Assembly: GCF_000185385.1 (NCBI RefSeq)
Contig: NZ_GL622296.1
Location: 2,826,224 to 2,890,223 of the forward strand
Reading direction: 5' to 3'
Origin: Lachnoanaerobaculum saburreum DSM 3986
GTDB lineage: Bacteria; Bacillota; Clostridia; Lachnospirales; Lachnospiraceae
DNA length: 64,000 nucleotides
The stretch's first letter is position 1; each line of letters opens with the position of its first letter. A program made the position numbers and the translations under genes. This document shows, in pieces, positions 18,873-28,263 of this stretch. Under the pieces are notes generated by a model, which ran no database searches, had not been told where the DNA came from, and saw nothing but the letters and a program-made list of their open reading frames with translations.

Positions 18873-19559
18873 TTACTTCTTAAAATACTTAGGATACTGT
18901 TTTATTGCACTCTCATATATATCTGTAATTGTCTCTAAATGGATTGCCATACATTCTTGTGTTCTTGACAAATCATTATTTCTTATTCCATCAGCAATAT
19001 TCTTATGTTCCTCAATCAGTTCATGTACCCTATCAGCAAATTCTACATCAAAATTTCTCCATCTTGATATGTGCAACATAATATCACCCAATATTACCAC
19101 TAATGCGTATCTATTTACACTATCTATCATAGTCTTATGAAATTCACTGTCTAAGATTGCAAAATTATGAGAATAATTTTTTTCATTAATATATTTCTCT
19201 TCTTCTTTTATATTTTTATCCAATTTTTTTACCAACTCAACTCTAGCTGAATCGTCTAGCTTTGTAAACATCTCATATATAACCTCTTTTTCAACTGCTG
19301 TCCTCAACATTAAAAGATCTGATATGTAGTTTAAATCCATTTGCGTTACATATGTGCCTCTTTGAGGCCTAACTTCAATAAATTTAAGCTGAGCCAGCTT
19401 TGCAAATGCGTTTCTAATTACCGACCTAGATACACCATAATCTATACTCATTTGATTCTCGCTGATAAGCTGTCCCGGTTCCAATTCAAGCTTTATAATC
19501 CTTCTCAATATACTTTTATAAACTTCTTCAGCACTATATGTTTTATTACTATCCAGCAT
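18873..19559 (-). CDS. GntR-family regulator, FadR/FCD subfamily
   Basis: An N-terminal winged helix (AEEVYKSILRRIIKLELEPGQLISENQMSIDYGVSRSVIRNAFAKLAQLKFIEVRPQRGTYV) is followed by an all-helical FCD effector domain with the metal-binding style motif DSEFHKTMIDS and a C-terminal HKNIADGIRNND...MAIHLETI. A start five codons upstream (ATG 19574) lacks a ribosome site; AAAGGT precedes the ATG at 19559, giving 228 aa. It lies 280 bp upstream of hadI in the same direction and likely controls the two TTGTATACAA-type operators. The effector is probably a pathway acid or its CoA ester. Confidence 0.88.
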   Translation of the reverse strand: MLDSNKTYSAEEVYKSILRRIIKLELEPGQLISENQMSIDYGVSRSVIRNAFAKLAQLKFIEVRPQRGTYVTQMDLNYISDLLMLRTAVEKEVIYEMFTKLDDSARVELVKKLDKNIKEEEKYINEKNYSHNFAILDSEFHKTMIDSVNRYALVVILGDIMLHISRWRNFDVEFADRVHELIEEHKNIADGIRNNDLSRTQECMAIHLETITDIYESAIKQYPKYFKK

Positions 19560-19987
19560 TATCTTACCTTTCATGATACATTACTACTAAATTGTACTTT
19601 AACCTTTTTATTCTTTAATAATAGCAAAGTTCCAAGTATCCGATTCTAATCAAATACTTTTTGCAAAAATAACAGTATAAATAACCTAACAAAATTTTAG
19701 ATATTTACAATATAAAAGTCAATATCAAATTTATATACAATTGCTAACAGTAATTTAAGCATCTATGTATGTCTGGTAAAATCAAATACGATCTCACTAA
19801 TATAACAATTATAAAATACCGTCTGAGAACAGATATACCTAAAAATAATTATTTGATAGCATTAAAATAAAAACAGCACAGTATGGTTCTCATCATAGAT
19901 ATAAGCAATATTGGGATCGGTAACTCCAATCCCAATATTGCTATACAGTCTTTAAATTTTTATCTTTTTTATATAAATATCCCACTT
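19560..19987. other. Gene-free interval with one strong stem-loop
   Basis: Apart from the stem-loop at 19904-19942 and the promoter region expected for the GntR gene, this AT-rich stretch holds no open frame with a ribosome site and no RNA gene that I recognise. Confidence 0.5.
19904..19942. terminator. Stem-loop after the CUT1 binding-protein gene
   Basis: Perfect 14-bp arms (AGCAATATTGGGAT / ATCCCAATATTGCT) with an 11-nt loop lie about 45 bp downstream of the binding-protein stop. There is no clean T-run, so it may stabilise the mRNA 3' end rather than terminate alone. Confidence 0.55.
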
Positions 19988-21313
19988 TTATTTACTGCTA
20001 TCATAAATCTGTTGCACAGTTTCAAGCTCCTTATTTGGATCTGCACCGGCTGCTACATTTTGCATTGCAACATGAATCGCCTTTTCTACCTCACTGTTTG
20101 ACAGCTTTCTACTGCCTGCCGCATCTGCAACATACTTGTTTACATCGTCAATTGACTGTTGTTGCAGTTCTCCATCAATGGTACCCTTATACTTTATTTC
20201 ATTTGATACAGGAGAACCCTGTAAATAGTTCACCCAATACTGCTGACCCCAACCGTCAGACAAATACTCTATAAACTTCATTGCCGCTTCTACATTCTTA
20301 CAATCTTTATTAATACATACCATCAAATCAACACCTGATGTTCCAAGTCTTTCTACGCTGTCAGACACTGATGGGAATGGCTCCATACCTATGACATCCT
20401 TTTTATTTCCAATTTCAGTTCCTACAATCTCGGTATTTGATGTAGATGTCGGTCCCAAGTGCCAAGAACCTGTCATAAAAAATACTGATTTTCTTGCAAA
20501 GAAATATTGATCTCTTGCATCAGGATATGTAGCAATTCCTAAGGCTCCATCTTCAAAAATGCCATCATCAAACATCTTTTTCCATGCGTTCATAGTGTCC
20601 ACAAAGCACTTATCCGTCCATTTTCTATCCCCCTTTTCAGCCTCATATACAGCCCCTTTTTCAAATTCATTTGAAGTCTGAACAAACCAGTCTGTATTAA
20701 TCCAATCATCAGAAGCTCCTGCTGCGACACATACATACCCCTTAGCCTTTGCCTTATCTGCCGCATCCTTTAGTTCAGCATAGTTTATCGGAACTTTTTC
20801 AATTCCACATTCATCCATTAAAGTTTTGTTATACATCAAGGTTGTCATTCCTGCAATAAGCATCGGCATTCCTACCAATGTGCCGCTTTTAGATGTACTC
20901 TGAGATACAGCATTTGTATTTATTTTATCCTTCCAACCGCTCCAATACTGATCTGCCGCAGATCCCATATCCATAGAAAACTTTGAGTACTGCTCCATCA
21001 TCGGTCCTGTTGTCATTCCGAAAAGATCAGGACCGGTGCCTGAAGCCATTGCCACCTGCAGCTTTTCAAAGAAATCATCCTGCTCGGTTCTTGTATACTC
21101 GATTTCAATGTCAGGATTCTCTTTCTCAAACTCTTTAATCATCTCATCTGACTGATCATTTGTAGGAAGCCAAGACCAAAATGTAAGTTTCACCTTTCCA
21201 TCAGATGTGTCTTTGCTATCTTTCTCCTGACTCTTTGCAGCACATCCTGTCATTCCAAACAACATAGTTGCAGACACTGCAATTGCAACAAACCTCTTTA
21301 ATGTCTTTTTCAT
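19988..21313 (-). CDS. CUT1 sugar ABC transporter substrate-binding lipoprotein
   Basis: The 441-aa protein has a lipoprotein signal (LFGMTGC) and a family 1 solute-binding fold (LTFWSWLPTNDQSDEMIKEFEKENPDIEIEY, SGTGPDLFGMTTGPMMEQYSKF). It sits behind a GH43 enzyme and two MalFG-type permeases, all on the minus strand, inside an arabinose locus. An arabino- or xylo-oligosaccharide ligand is therefore likely but inferred. An AraR-like sequence (21351-21366) lies just upstream. No ATP-binding subunit is present in this group, as is usual for systems served by a shared MsmX-type ATPase. Confidence 0.9.
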   Translation of the reverse strand: MKKTLKRFVAIAVSATMLFGMTGCAAKSQEKDSKDTSDGKVKLTFWSWLPTNDQSDEMIKEFEKENPDIEIEYTRTEQDDFFEKLQVAMASGTGPDLFGMTTGPMMEQYSKFSMDMGSAADQYWSGWKDKINTNAVSQSTSKSGTLVGMPMLIAGMTTLMYNKTLMDECGIEKVPINYAELKDAADKAKAKGYVCVAAGASDDWINTDWFVQTSNEFEKGAVYEAEKGDRKWTDKCFVDTMNAWKKMFDDGIFEDGALGIATYPDARDQYFFARKSVFFMTGSWHLGPTSTSNTEIVGTEIGNKKDVIGMEPFPSVSDSVERLGTSGVDLMVCINKDCKNVEAAMKFIEYLSDGWGQQYWVNYLQGSPVSNEIKYKGTIDGELQQQSIDDVNKYVADAAGSRKLSNSEVEKAIHVAMQNVAAGADPNKELETVQQIYDSSK

Positions 21314-21350
21314 TTAACCCTCCTCATAAAACACATATGCCTTTTGGCAT

Positions 21351-21366
21351 TTATTTTCGTACAAAT
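21351..21366. promoter_or_regulatory. AraR-like half-site upstream of the binding-protein gene
   Basis: On the minus strand ATTTGTACG matches the left half of the Bacillus AraR operator (ATTTGTACGTACAAAT); the right half (AAAATAA) is weak. It lies about 40-55 bp upstream of the binding-protein ATG. An AraR-type repressor is encoded in the same locus at 28264-29358. Confidence 0.4.
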
Positions 21367-21389
21367 ATCTTTATAATATATATAATTAA

Positions 21390-23189
21390 TTAACTTTCAG
21401 TGTATATGTAACCCTTTACACTTAGATGTTGCAAGTATAACTTATATACAAAATCACTTTGAACATTTATATCTTCATAAACTTCTCCGTCGACTATAAG
21501 TTTATCCACATTACCGCATCTTATTCTATAAATTGAAAAATCCTCTCTATCCGGTTTAACAGATATTCTCCTATCTTCATTATATGCAACAATTAACTCA
21601 CTGACCTTAGGTTCTGAATGGAAAATAATTTCTTCAGCAAAATCCGTATTTTTCACTTTGTCTGTCAATATGAAAATATCTTCATTTGACTTAATACCTT
21701 CTTCCCCGATAAAAGTCTTATCCACATCATAATATTCTCTTAAAAAAGCTAAATTGTTACCTTCTAATTTTACAGTTTTTACAATTGACAAACTGTGGAG
21801 CATAACTTCAGTAAAATATGGTTTTATCCCTACCCTAAAGCCTCTATTAAAGCACTCAGACACTGAAAACTTGACCTTAATACAATCATCAATCAATATC
21901 CTATAGTTTTGATAAGTCTTATATATCGCAAACAAATGCGGCACTGAATATATAAAGTCCTTTAATAAGTTTATAGTATCTATTAATCTTTCAATTCCTT
22001 CAATACATTCATAAATACATAGATTTCTTTTTCCACTATGAAGCTCCATCTTTACATAATTTCTCTCATCAATATATGCCAAGTACAAATCATATCTACA
22101 TCCGATATGTTGTTTTTTTGCCGAGAGCCATACTTCAGCCTTTAAGCATTTCTCATTTATTCCAAGAAAAACTTGAGAAATTATCTTTATGTTTTCTACC
22201 TGTATCCATGCTTTTTTAGGAACTTCAACATCATGCTGTGTCGGTCCAAAACAAATCATCTTATCACCGCTAAAAAGTACCCTGTCAACCCTCATTTCTC
22301 TTTGTTCCTTAGTGACAACCAACTCTTCATCGGCTCTTCTTCCATGATAGACAATCCAGTCATCCACCATATTCGGTGCCTTCACAATTACATTGTGTCC
22401 GGTGCCTTCCACCACATCATTTTTTCTCAAAACCGGTTTCCATTCATAATCAGACGGTGACTTTTTCCAAGTCATATCCAATAAACTTTCTTTTACTTTT
22501 GCAACTGCACATCCGACAAAGTAATCCACATTCAAATATGCATTGGCTGAATATGTCAAAAAGCACTTATCTCCATGTACCACCGTCGCCGCCCCCTCTA
22601 AAGTATACCAATCACGTCCGTCGTTAAATCTGTTCTTTTGAAATATCTCCTGCTCAATGCTTGGCAGTAAAACAACTTTTCTTTCACCTGCAAACTCTAA
22701 TGGGGATAGCATCTTATCCATAACTATAATTGTTCCGGCTTTTTTTTCATCAGTCCCTATAATATTGTTCACAGAATAAAACATATACAACTGACTGTTC
22801 CAAATGACAGGATGTGCATCAATTGAAAACTCATCAAAAAATGTCTTCTTCCAAATGAATGGTCCCTTAGGATTATCTGCCACAGCGACCTTAAGCCAAA
22901 TATTATGTCCTTCTACCTCATCAGTCCTTATATTTGAGTAATACATATAGAAATTACCATTAATATATATAACTGCAGGTGCCCAGTAATCTTTATATCC
23001 CTTTTCAGAAATGCAAAGCCCCAGATACTCCCAATTTACCAAGTCACTTGATATACTTAAATTCACTCCTTTTGCATCTGTTGAATAACAATAATATTTC
23101 CCGCACCACCTAAGTACAAAAGGATCAGGATTTGTATGCCTTTTACCATCTTTAAATTTAACCGGATTACAAAACTGACTTTCACTCAT
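21390..23189 (-). CDS. Glycoside hydrolase family 43 (arabinofuranosidase/xylosidase type)
   Basis: The 599-aa protein has an N-terminal five-bladed GH43 propeller: the general-base Asp is D22 in HTNPDPF, the pKa-modulating Asp is D124 in SIDAHPV and the acid Glu is probably E198 in YTLEGAA. The rest (about 310-599) looks like beta-sandwich accessory domains. No signal peptide is present, so it should work in the cytoplasm on imported oligosaccharides. It ends the permease operon (3-bp gap to the MalG-type gene). The araA/araD neighbourhood suggests release of L-arabinose, though beta-xylosidase activity is possible. Confidence 0.87.
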   Translation of the reverse strand: MSESQFCNPVKFKDGKRHTNPDPFVLRWCGKYYCYSTDAKGVNLSISSDLVNWEYLGLCISEKGYKDYWAPAVIYINGNFYMYYSNIRTDEVEGHNIWLKVAVADNPKGPFIWKKTFFDEFSIDAHPVIWNSQLYMFYSVNNIIGTDEKKAGTIIVMDKMLSPLEFAGERKVVLLPSIEQEIFQKNRFNDGRDWYTLEGAATVVHGDKCFLTYSANAYLNVDYFVGCAVAKVKESLLDMTWKKSPSDYEWKPVLRKNDVVEGTGHNVIVKAPNMVDDWIVYHGRRADEELVVTKEQREMRVDRVLFSGDKMICFGPTQHDVEVPKKAWIQVENIKIISQVFLGINEKCLKAEVWLSAKKQHIGCRYDLYLAYIDERNYVKMELHSGKRNLCIYECIEGIERLIDTINLLKDFIYSVPHLFAIYKTYQNYRILIDDCIKVKFSVSECFNRGFRVGIKPYFTEVMLHSLSIVKTVKLEGNNLAFLREYYDVDKTFIGEEGIKSNEDIFILTDKVKNTDFAEEIIFHSEPKVSELIVAYNEDRRISVKPDREDFSIYRIRCGNVDKLIVDGEVYEDINVQSDFVYKLYLQHLSVKGYIYTES

Positions 23190-23192
23190 ATT

Positions 23193-23993
23193 TTATCCTT
23201 TCACAGAACCTGACATTACGCCCGATACTAAAAATCTTTGACTTATCAAATATACCAAAACTGAAGGCAATGCCAAAAGCACCATAACAGCATAAATTCT
23301 TGCTACATCAACAGGACTCTGGTATGTACTTGACATAAAAAACTGTGCTGCTAAAGTTACAGGATAATTATCAGGTGATCTCATTACAAGTAACGGCATC
23401 AAATAATCGTTCCACGAATAAATGAAAGTCAATACCAATACATTCGCAATAATAGGAACACTAAGAGGCATCATAAAGATACACCAAATCATAAATCTAC
23501 CCGCTCCGTCCATTCTTGCACTCTCAAGAAGTTCATCAGGTATCGTATCAAAATAATTTTTAATCATTAAAAGCATCATAGGTGCATTAAATGCAACAAG
23601 CGGCAAGATAACACCAAAATGATTATCCAACAAATTAAAGTTTTTAATTAATGAGAAAAGTGGACTTGTTACAGAGGCCACCGGAACTGCCAAGCACGCC
23701 AAAATACTATTAAAAATAACTCTATTACCTGCAAATTTCATCTTTGAAAATGCAAATGCAGCTAATGATGTAATTATTGTTACTGTAATAGATGTAACAA
23801 TACCTATGAACAGACTGTTAAAAATAACTCTGACATAACTAATCTTTTCATAATTTAAAACATATATATAGTTCTTAACACCCTCTACCTGAAATGATTT
23901 TATAAGTGCAACACCAAGTGGCAAAATCCATATAACTGCACACACGATCAAAACTGCATATATAAATATTTTATATAAATACTTGTGCTTCAT
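23193..23993 (-). CDS. CUT1 sugar ABC permease, MalG type
   Basis: Six membrane helices and the EAA motif (ELLESARMDGAGRFMIWCIFMMPLSVPIIA) define a MalG-type subunit. The open frame begins seven codons upstream at a TTG, but GGAG lies 7 nt before the ATG at 23993, which gives 266 aa and a 4-bp gap to the preceding permease. It forms the channel with the MalF-type partner for the arabino-oligosaccharide system and lacks its own ATPase gene in this window. Confidence 0.92.
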   Translation of the reverse strand: MKHKYLYKIFIYAVLIVCAVIWILPLGVALIKSFQVEGVKNYIYVLNYEKISYVRVIFNSLFIGIVTSITVTIITSLAAFAFSKMKFAGNRVIFNSILACLAVPVASVTSPLFSLIKNFNLLDNHFGVILPLVAFNAPMMLLMIKNYFDTIPDELLESARMDGAGRFMIWCIFMMPLSVPIIANVLVLTFIYSWNDYLMPLLVMRSPDNYPVTLAAQFFMSSTYQSPVDVARIYAVMVLLALPSVLVYLISQRFLVSGVMSGSVKG

Positions 23994-23997
23994 ATAG

Positions 23998-24870
23998 TTA
24001 CTCCTTTTCACCAAGTCTTATCTGAATGAACGACATAACTACAGCCAAAATCAAAATTGACACACCTATTGACGCAGCTCCACCTGCATTAAAGTCATTA
24101 AATGCCTTTTCATAAAGATAAGTATTCATTACAGTGGTTGATCTGCCCGGACCTCCTCCGGTAAGAAGTTTTACTATATCAAATGTCTTTAGCGAACCTA
24201 CAATTCCCAGAATAACCAATACATTTGTAGTACCCCTAAGCATAGGAAATGTAATGTGAAAAACAGTTTTAAAAAATCCTGCACCATCTATCCTTGCCGC
24301 TTCATATACATCATCCGGCAATCCCATAAGGCCTGCATAATATGTCATCATAGAAAATCCCATCCACTGAAATATATTCACAAGTATCACTGAAAATAAT
24401 GCCACCTTCGGATCCCCCAGCCAGTTACACGCAAACATATCCAGATGAACACTTCTAAGAAATTGGTTCAACACTCCATTTGTAGGATCCATCAGAATTT
24501 TGAATATAGATGTTATTATAGATGTTGCCATAGCAATGGGCATAAAATATACAGCTTTAAAAATTCCTGTTCCGGGTAACTTAGTCTTCAGAAAAACTGC
24601 AAGAATAAAGCCGATAAACGCTTGGACAAAAACTGTTCCTACAAAAAATATAAGGTTATTGCATACGGATCCCCAAAAAACAGGATCTTTAAGCATCTTT
24701 ACATAATTACTTGCCCCTACAATATTAAATTCAGCAGACATACCGTCCCAGTCAGTAAAGCTTACAAATACTGTATCAATTATACAATAATACACTATTG
24801 CAAAAGACAAAATCATCAATGGAAAAATATATAAATATGCGATTCTATCACTTTTACCCCTTTTCTTCAT
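23998..24870 (-). CDS. CUT1 sugar ABC permease, MalF type
   Basis: The 290-aa protein has six predicted helices and the EAA loop DVYEAARIDGAGFFKTVFHITFPMLRGT. It pairs with the MalG-type subunit just downstream and with the binding lipoprotein two genes on. It lies 68 bp after the response-regulator gene, so the two-component system may be transcribed with it or act on a promoter in that gap. Ligand specificity is inferred from the GH43 gene in the same run. Confidence 0.92.
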   Translation of the reverse strand: MKKRGKSDRIAYLYIFPLMILSFAIVYYCIIDTVFVSFTDWDGMSAEFNIVGASNYVKMLKDPVFWGSVCNNLIFFVGTVFVQAFIGFILAVFLKTKLPGTGIFKAVYFMPIAMATSIITSIFKILMDPTNGVLNQFLRSVHLDMFACNWLGDPKVALFSVILVNIFQWMGFSMMTYYAGLMGLPDDVYEAARIDGAGFFKTVFHITFPMLRGTTNVLVILGIVGSLKTFDIVKLLTGGGPGRSTTVMNTYLYEKAFNDFNAGGAASIGVSILILAVVMSFIQIRLGEKE

Positions 24871-24938
24871 TTCTCACCTCTCTACAAATCATTATAAATT
24901 TTATATAAGACAGAGGTAATCTAAATTTTTGCTTTTTA

Positions 24939-26480
24939 CTATATTTTTTTGTTTAAAAAATCACTTGGTGTTTCTCCTGTGATATCTTTGAACACTTTAA
25001 AAAAATAATTATAGTTTCTAAATCCTGATTTCTTCACGACTTCTTTCATGGATATACTTCCACGAATCAAAAGACTTTTTGCCTTATTCACTCTTTGTAA
25101 ATTCAAATACTCTACAAATCTCATTCCTGTCTCAGCCCTAAACTCCCTGCTAAGTACTGTATAACCGATATTTGCTATGCCTGCACAGTCTTCAAGTGAA
25201 ATATCTTCTGATATATTATTATTTATATACGCTATAACCACTTCAATTGCAGCGGAATATCTTTTTTTATTATCAGTAAGAATCTTTTTCATAAAATCTT
25301 CAACAAGTTCTCTATATTGAGTGAATAAATCAAAGTATTTCATCCTAAGCTTTGCATCATCAAACATTGTTGCGTCTGTCAACTTATATACTCTCAATAA
25401 CTCTAATATTTTTTCAGCGGTTTCTCTTACTATTACTTGACTATATCTGCCTTCTTCCAATTTATAAAAAATCTCTTCTACAGTCTTCTTTACATTATTG
25501 ATATTATTTTGAATTTCAAATTCCAGCTGATCTAAGAATGTTCTTTCAAATTCACTATCCTTATACTTGATTTTTGCCGTAACTGCATCATAAATGATTT
25601 TATTTGCTCCATTATAAAATTTATCTTCAATCTTTTTTTGTATACTCTCCTGTGCTTCCATAGCTGACTCTATACTTTCATATGTATCACTGCAAATAAT
25701 ATACAATGTTGTGTCAAGCATACGCACTGACATTCTATACAGTCTACTTGCTATACTGTGAATCGTATTAATAATAATTAGTGTGCTTCTTTCAAGACCA
25801 AATGATACAAGTAAAACAATATTATAGCTGTCGGTTATGTTTGCAATATATGAGTACTTGTCACCTAATATCTGACTTATCATATCTAAAATAACTTTGC
25901 ATATATCTTGCTTAAATTCCAATATATTTACTCCTGACTTTATTTTGATATCAGGGCTTATAACAATTATTCCTATTTTTCCAAATTCAAAATCCAATAT
26001 GTCTTGTTCACATAATGTCTTTATTTTTGAAGTTTCAAAGTCATTCCTACATAAAGCTACATATCCTCTTTTTTTATAAATTCTATTCTCACTTGGATGT
26101 ATATTGTATTGATCACATACTTTATCCAGTACACTTTCCAAATATTCTCTTGTCAATTCATGCTTTAAAAGATAATTAGCAGCACCGTTTCTAAGACTGC
26201 CTCTGACATAGTAAAAATCATCAAAACTGCTGATTGCAATTATAGGTATATATTCATACAAAAGATGTAGTGCCCTCATAAGCTCCACGCCGTCCATTTC
26301 AGACATCCTCATATCACACAAAAGTATATCCACAGAATTATTCTTCAACCAGTCAAGCAATCCCTTTCCATCTATAAATTCCATAACTATTTCATATCTG
26401 TCACTATTTTCAAGATATTTTTTTATAGAACTTCTGCTCACCATATCATCATCCACTATTGCTAAAGTAATCATCTTCAT
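24939..26480 (-). CDS. Response regulator, YesN type with AraC output domain
   Basis: An N-terminal receiver domain (AIVDDDMVSRSSIKKYLE; phosphoacceptor D56 in ILLCDMRMSEMDG) is followed by a 250-residue middle region and a C-terminal AraC helix-turn-helix pair (ISLEDCAGIANIGYTVLSREFRAETGMRFVEYLNLQRVNKAKSLL... GFRNYNYFFKVFKDITGETPSDF). GGAGA lies 7 nt before the ATG at 26480, which overlaps the kinase stop as ATGA, so this start is preferred over one 12 codons upstream (513 aa). It probably activates the downstream CUT1/GH43 genes in response to an extracellular sugar. Confidence 0.92.
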   Translation of the reverse strand: MKMITLAIVDDDMVSRSSIKKYLENSDRYEIVMEFIDGKGLLDWLKNNSVDILLCDMRMSEMDGVELMRALHLLYEYIPIIAISSFDDFYYVRGSLRNGAANYLLKHELTREYLESVLDKVCDQYNIHPSENRIYKKRGYVALCRNDFETSKIKTLCEQDILDFEFGKIGIIVISPDIKIKSGVNILEFKQDICKVILDMISQILGDKYSYIANITDSYNIVLLVSFGLERSTLIIINTIHSIASRLYRMSVRMLDTTLYIICSDTYESIESAMEAQESIQKKIEDKFYNGANKIIYDAVTAKIKYKDSEFERTFLDQLEFEIQNNINNVKKTVEEIFYKLEEGRYSQVIVRETAEKILELLRVYKLTDATMFDDAKLRMKYFDLFTQYRELVEDFMKKILTDNKKRYSAAIEVVIAYINNNISEDISLEDCAGIANIGYTVLSREFRAETGMRFVEYLNLQRVNKAKSLLIRGSISMKEVVKKSGFRNYNYFFKVFKDITGETPSDFLNKKI

Positions 26481-28186
26481 TGACAGTTCTCCTTTTTTGG
26501 TAATAAAAATTTGCATTTTGTATATTTACCCGGTCTACTTTCATAGTATATGCCATAATCATCTCCAAACAAGGTTTTTATTCTTTCATTAACATTTTTA
26601 ATTCCTATTTTATTTGATGTATATTTACTGTCATCTTTTGCAAATATCATTTCTATTTCTTCTTTTGTCATACCCACTCCATTGTCACTTATTATAATAT
26701 TAAGGTATTCTGCTTCAACAAACGCTTTTATAGTTATTTCACTATTGAGGTCTTCTGACTTTCCATGATAAATTGCATTTTCTAAAATCGGTTGTAGAAT
26801 AAATCTTGGAATATAGAGATTTAATGCTATATTCTCAATATCCTTTTTTACTGTAAAATCATAATTTCCATTATATTCCATAATATTCAAATATCTGTCC
26901 ACATAATCCAGTTCGTCTTTTAGTAAAACCAATTCCTTTTTCTCTCTAATCACTGAATTAAGCAATGAATTCAGATTATTTACCAAGGGTACTATATTGT
27001 CAGCATGCTGTATCTTAGCCATCCAAACAACAGTATTTAATGTATTTGATAAAAAATGCGGATTGATCTGAGCCTGTAAAAAAGATATCTCTGCTTTTCT
27101 TTTTTCTCTTTCTTTATATTCAACCGTCTCCATTAAGGTCTCTATCTTATCTATCATACTGTTAAAAACCAAACCCATCTGACCTATTTCATCATTTGCT
27201 TTTACTTTATATCTAATATCCATATCACCATTTGCAATACCCTGCATTTTATTCTTAAGCACTGTAATTTCTCTCAGCATCCTTGAAGTCAGTATAATAC
27301 AGATAATAACAGATATAACTACTATTACAACTATCATAACCCCTGATAAAAGTGCTGTATAATTTATACGTTTTGTGTAATATTCTGTAGGTATGGCTAT
27401 CTTAAACTCCCAATCCACTTTATCCGCAAAAAAACTACTTTTTATATATCCATCACTTAGATTATTAAAATCATCTTCACTCATATCATAATTTGAATAA
27501 ATCAAATTTTTTTTACTATCTGTTACAAAAAAAATGCTATTTTGTGGTAGGCTTGTCGAAAACATTTGATCAATTACTCCATAATCAAAATACACTACAA
27601 CATATCCTATAATATTTCCAAAGCTATCTAATATACCTCGTACCGCAGGGACTACATAGTCACTTTTTGAGTTTGATTTCATACCTTCCATATGAACAGG
27701 TTTCATCATAACCACAGAGTTTTTTAGTTTTTCTCTGTCCAATGCCATTATCTCCGATAATACTCCTTCATCACTTGGAACGATATGATTTGATGAAAAG
27801 ACGCATTCCTTATTTACTACAACAGAAATTCCTGAAATATAATACTTATATCCATCAATGCTTATTATATAGTTTAAAATCAATCTTTTATTTTTCAAAT
27901 AAACATCATTCCACTGTCCATTTTCCTTTATTACTTTTGTACTTAATGTTAAAACCGGTACTATGACATTATTTCTGTCAATTGCAATCATTGTTGTCAT
28001 ATATGCAGTGTCTGTTAATATATACTCAAACGCATGGTAGGCATCAAGCATTGCACTTTTAGATATATTTTCAGCATAAACTACAGACATCTTTTTGCTT
28101 ACCCAATACCAAATTCCTGTTACAATAATACCGCTCACTGTCAATATCAATACCATGACAATCAATAACTTATTCTTTAATTTCAT
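26477..28186 (-). CDS. Sensor histidine kinase, YesM type
   Basis: The 569-aa protein has a first membrane helix near residues 7-27, an extracellular sensor region of about 250 residues, a second helix (ALLSGVMIVVIVVISVIICIILTS), a HAMP domain, and a His_kinase/HATPase pair with QINPHFLSNTLNTVVWM (phospho-His in PHF), an N box (PILENAIYH) and a G box (ISDNGVGMTKEEIE). It is translationally coupled to the response regulator by a 4-bp overlap. The sensor has the Cache-like layout of YesM-family proteins, which usually sense sugars or binding proteins. Confidence 0.92.
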   Translation of the reverse strand: MKLKNKLLIVMVLILTVSGIIVTGIWYWVSKKMSVVYAENISKSAMLDAYHAFEYILTDTAYMTTMIAIDRNNVIVPVLTLSTKVIKENGQWNDVYLKNKRLILNYIISIDGYKYYISGISVVVNKECVFSSNHIVPSDEGVLSEIMALDREKLKNSVVMMKPVHMEGMKSNSKSDYVVPAVRGILDSFGNIIGYVVVYFDYGVIDQMFSTSLPQNSIFFVTDSKKNLIYSNYDMSEDDFNNLSDGYIKSSFFADKVDWEFKIAIPTEYYTKRINYTALLSGVMIVVIVVISVIICIILTSRMLREITVLKNKMQGIANGDMDIRYKVKANDEIGQMGLVFNSMIDKIETLMETVEYKEREKRKAEISFLQAQINPHFLSNTLNTVVWMAKIQHADNIVPLVNNLNSLLNSVIREKKELVLLKDELDYVDRYLNIMEYNGNYDFTVKKDIENIALNLYIPRFILQPILENAIYHGKSEDLNSEITIKAFVEAEYLNIIISDNGVGMTKEEIEMIFAKDDSKYTSNKIGIKNVNERIKTLFGDDYGIYYESRPGKYTKCKFLLPKKENCQ

Positions 28187-28214
28187 ACTCTCCTCCGCTG
28201 CTTACATAAATTTA

Positions 28215-28257
28215 ATATGCCCTACAACCCGGCAAAACACCTGATCATAGGGCATAT
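28215..28257. other. Stem-loop between araR and kinase gene
   Basis: ATATGCCCTA and TAGGGCATAT form perfect 10-bp arms with a 23-nt loop in the 77-bp gap between the araR stop and the kinase start. No T-run follows on the minus strand, so it is more likely an mRNA-processing or attenuation element than a simple terminator. Confidence 0.5.
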
Positions 28258-28263
28258 AGCTTA

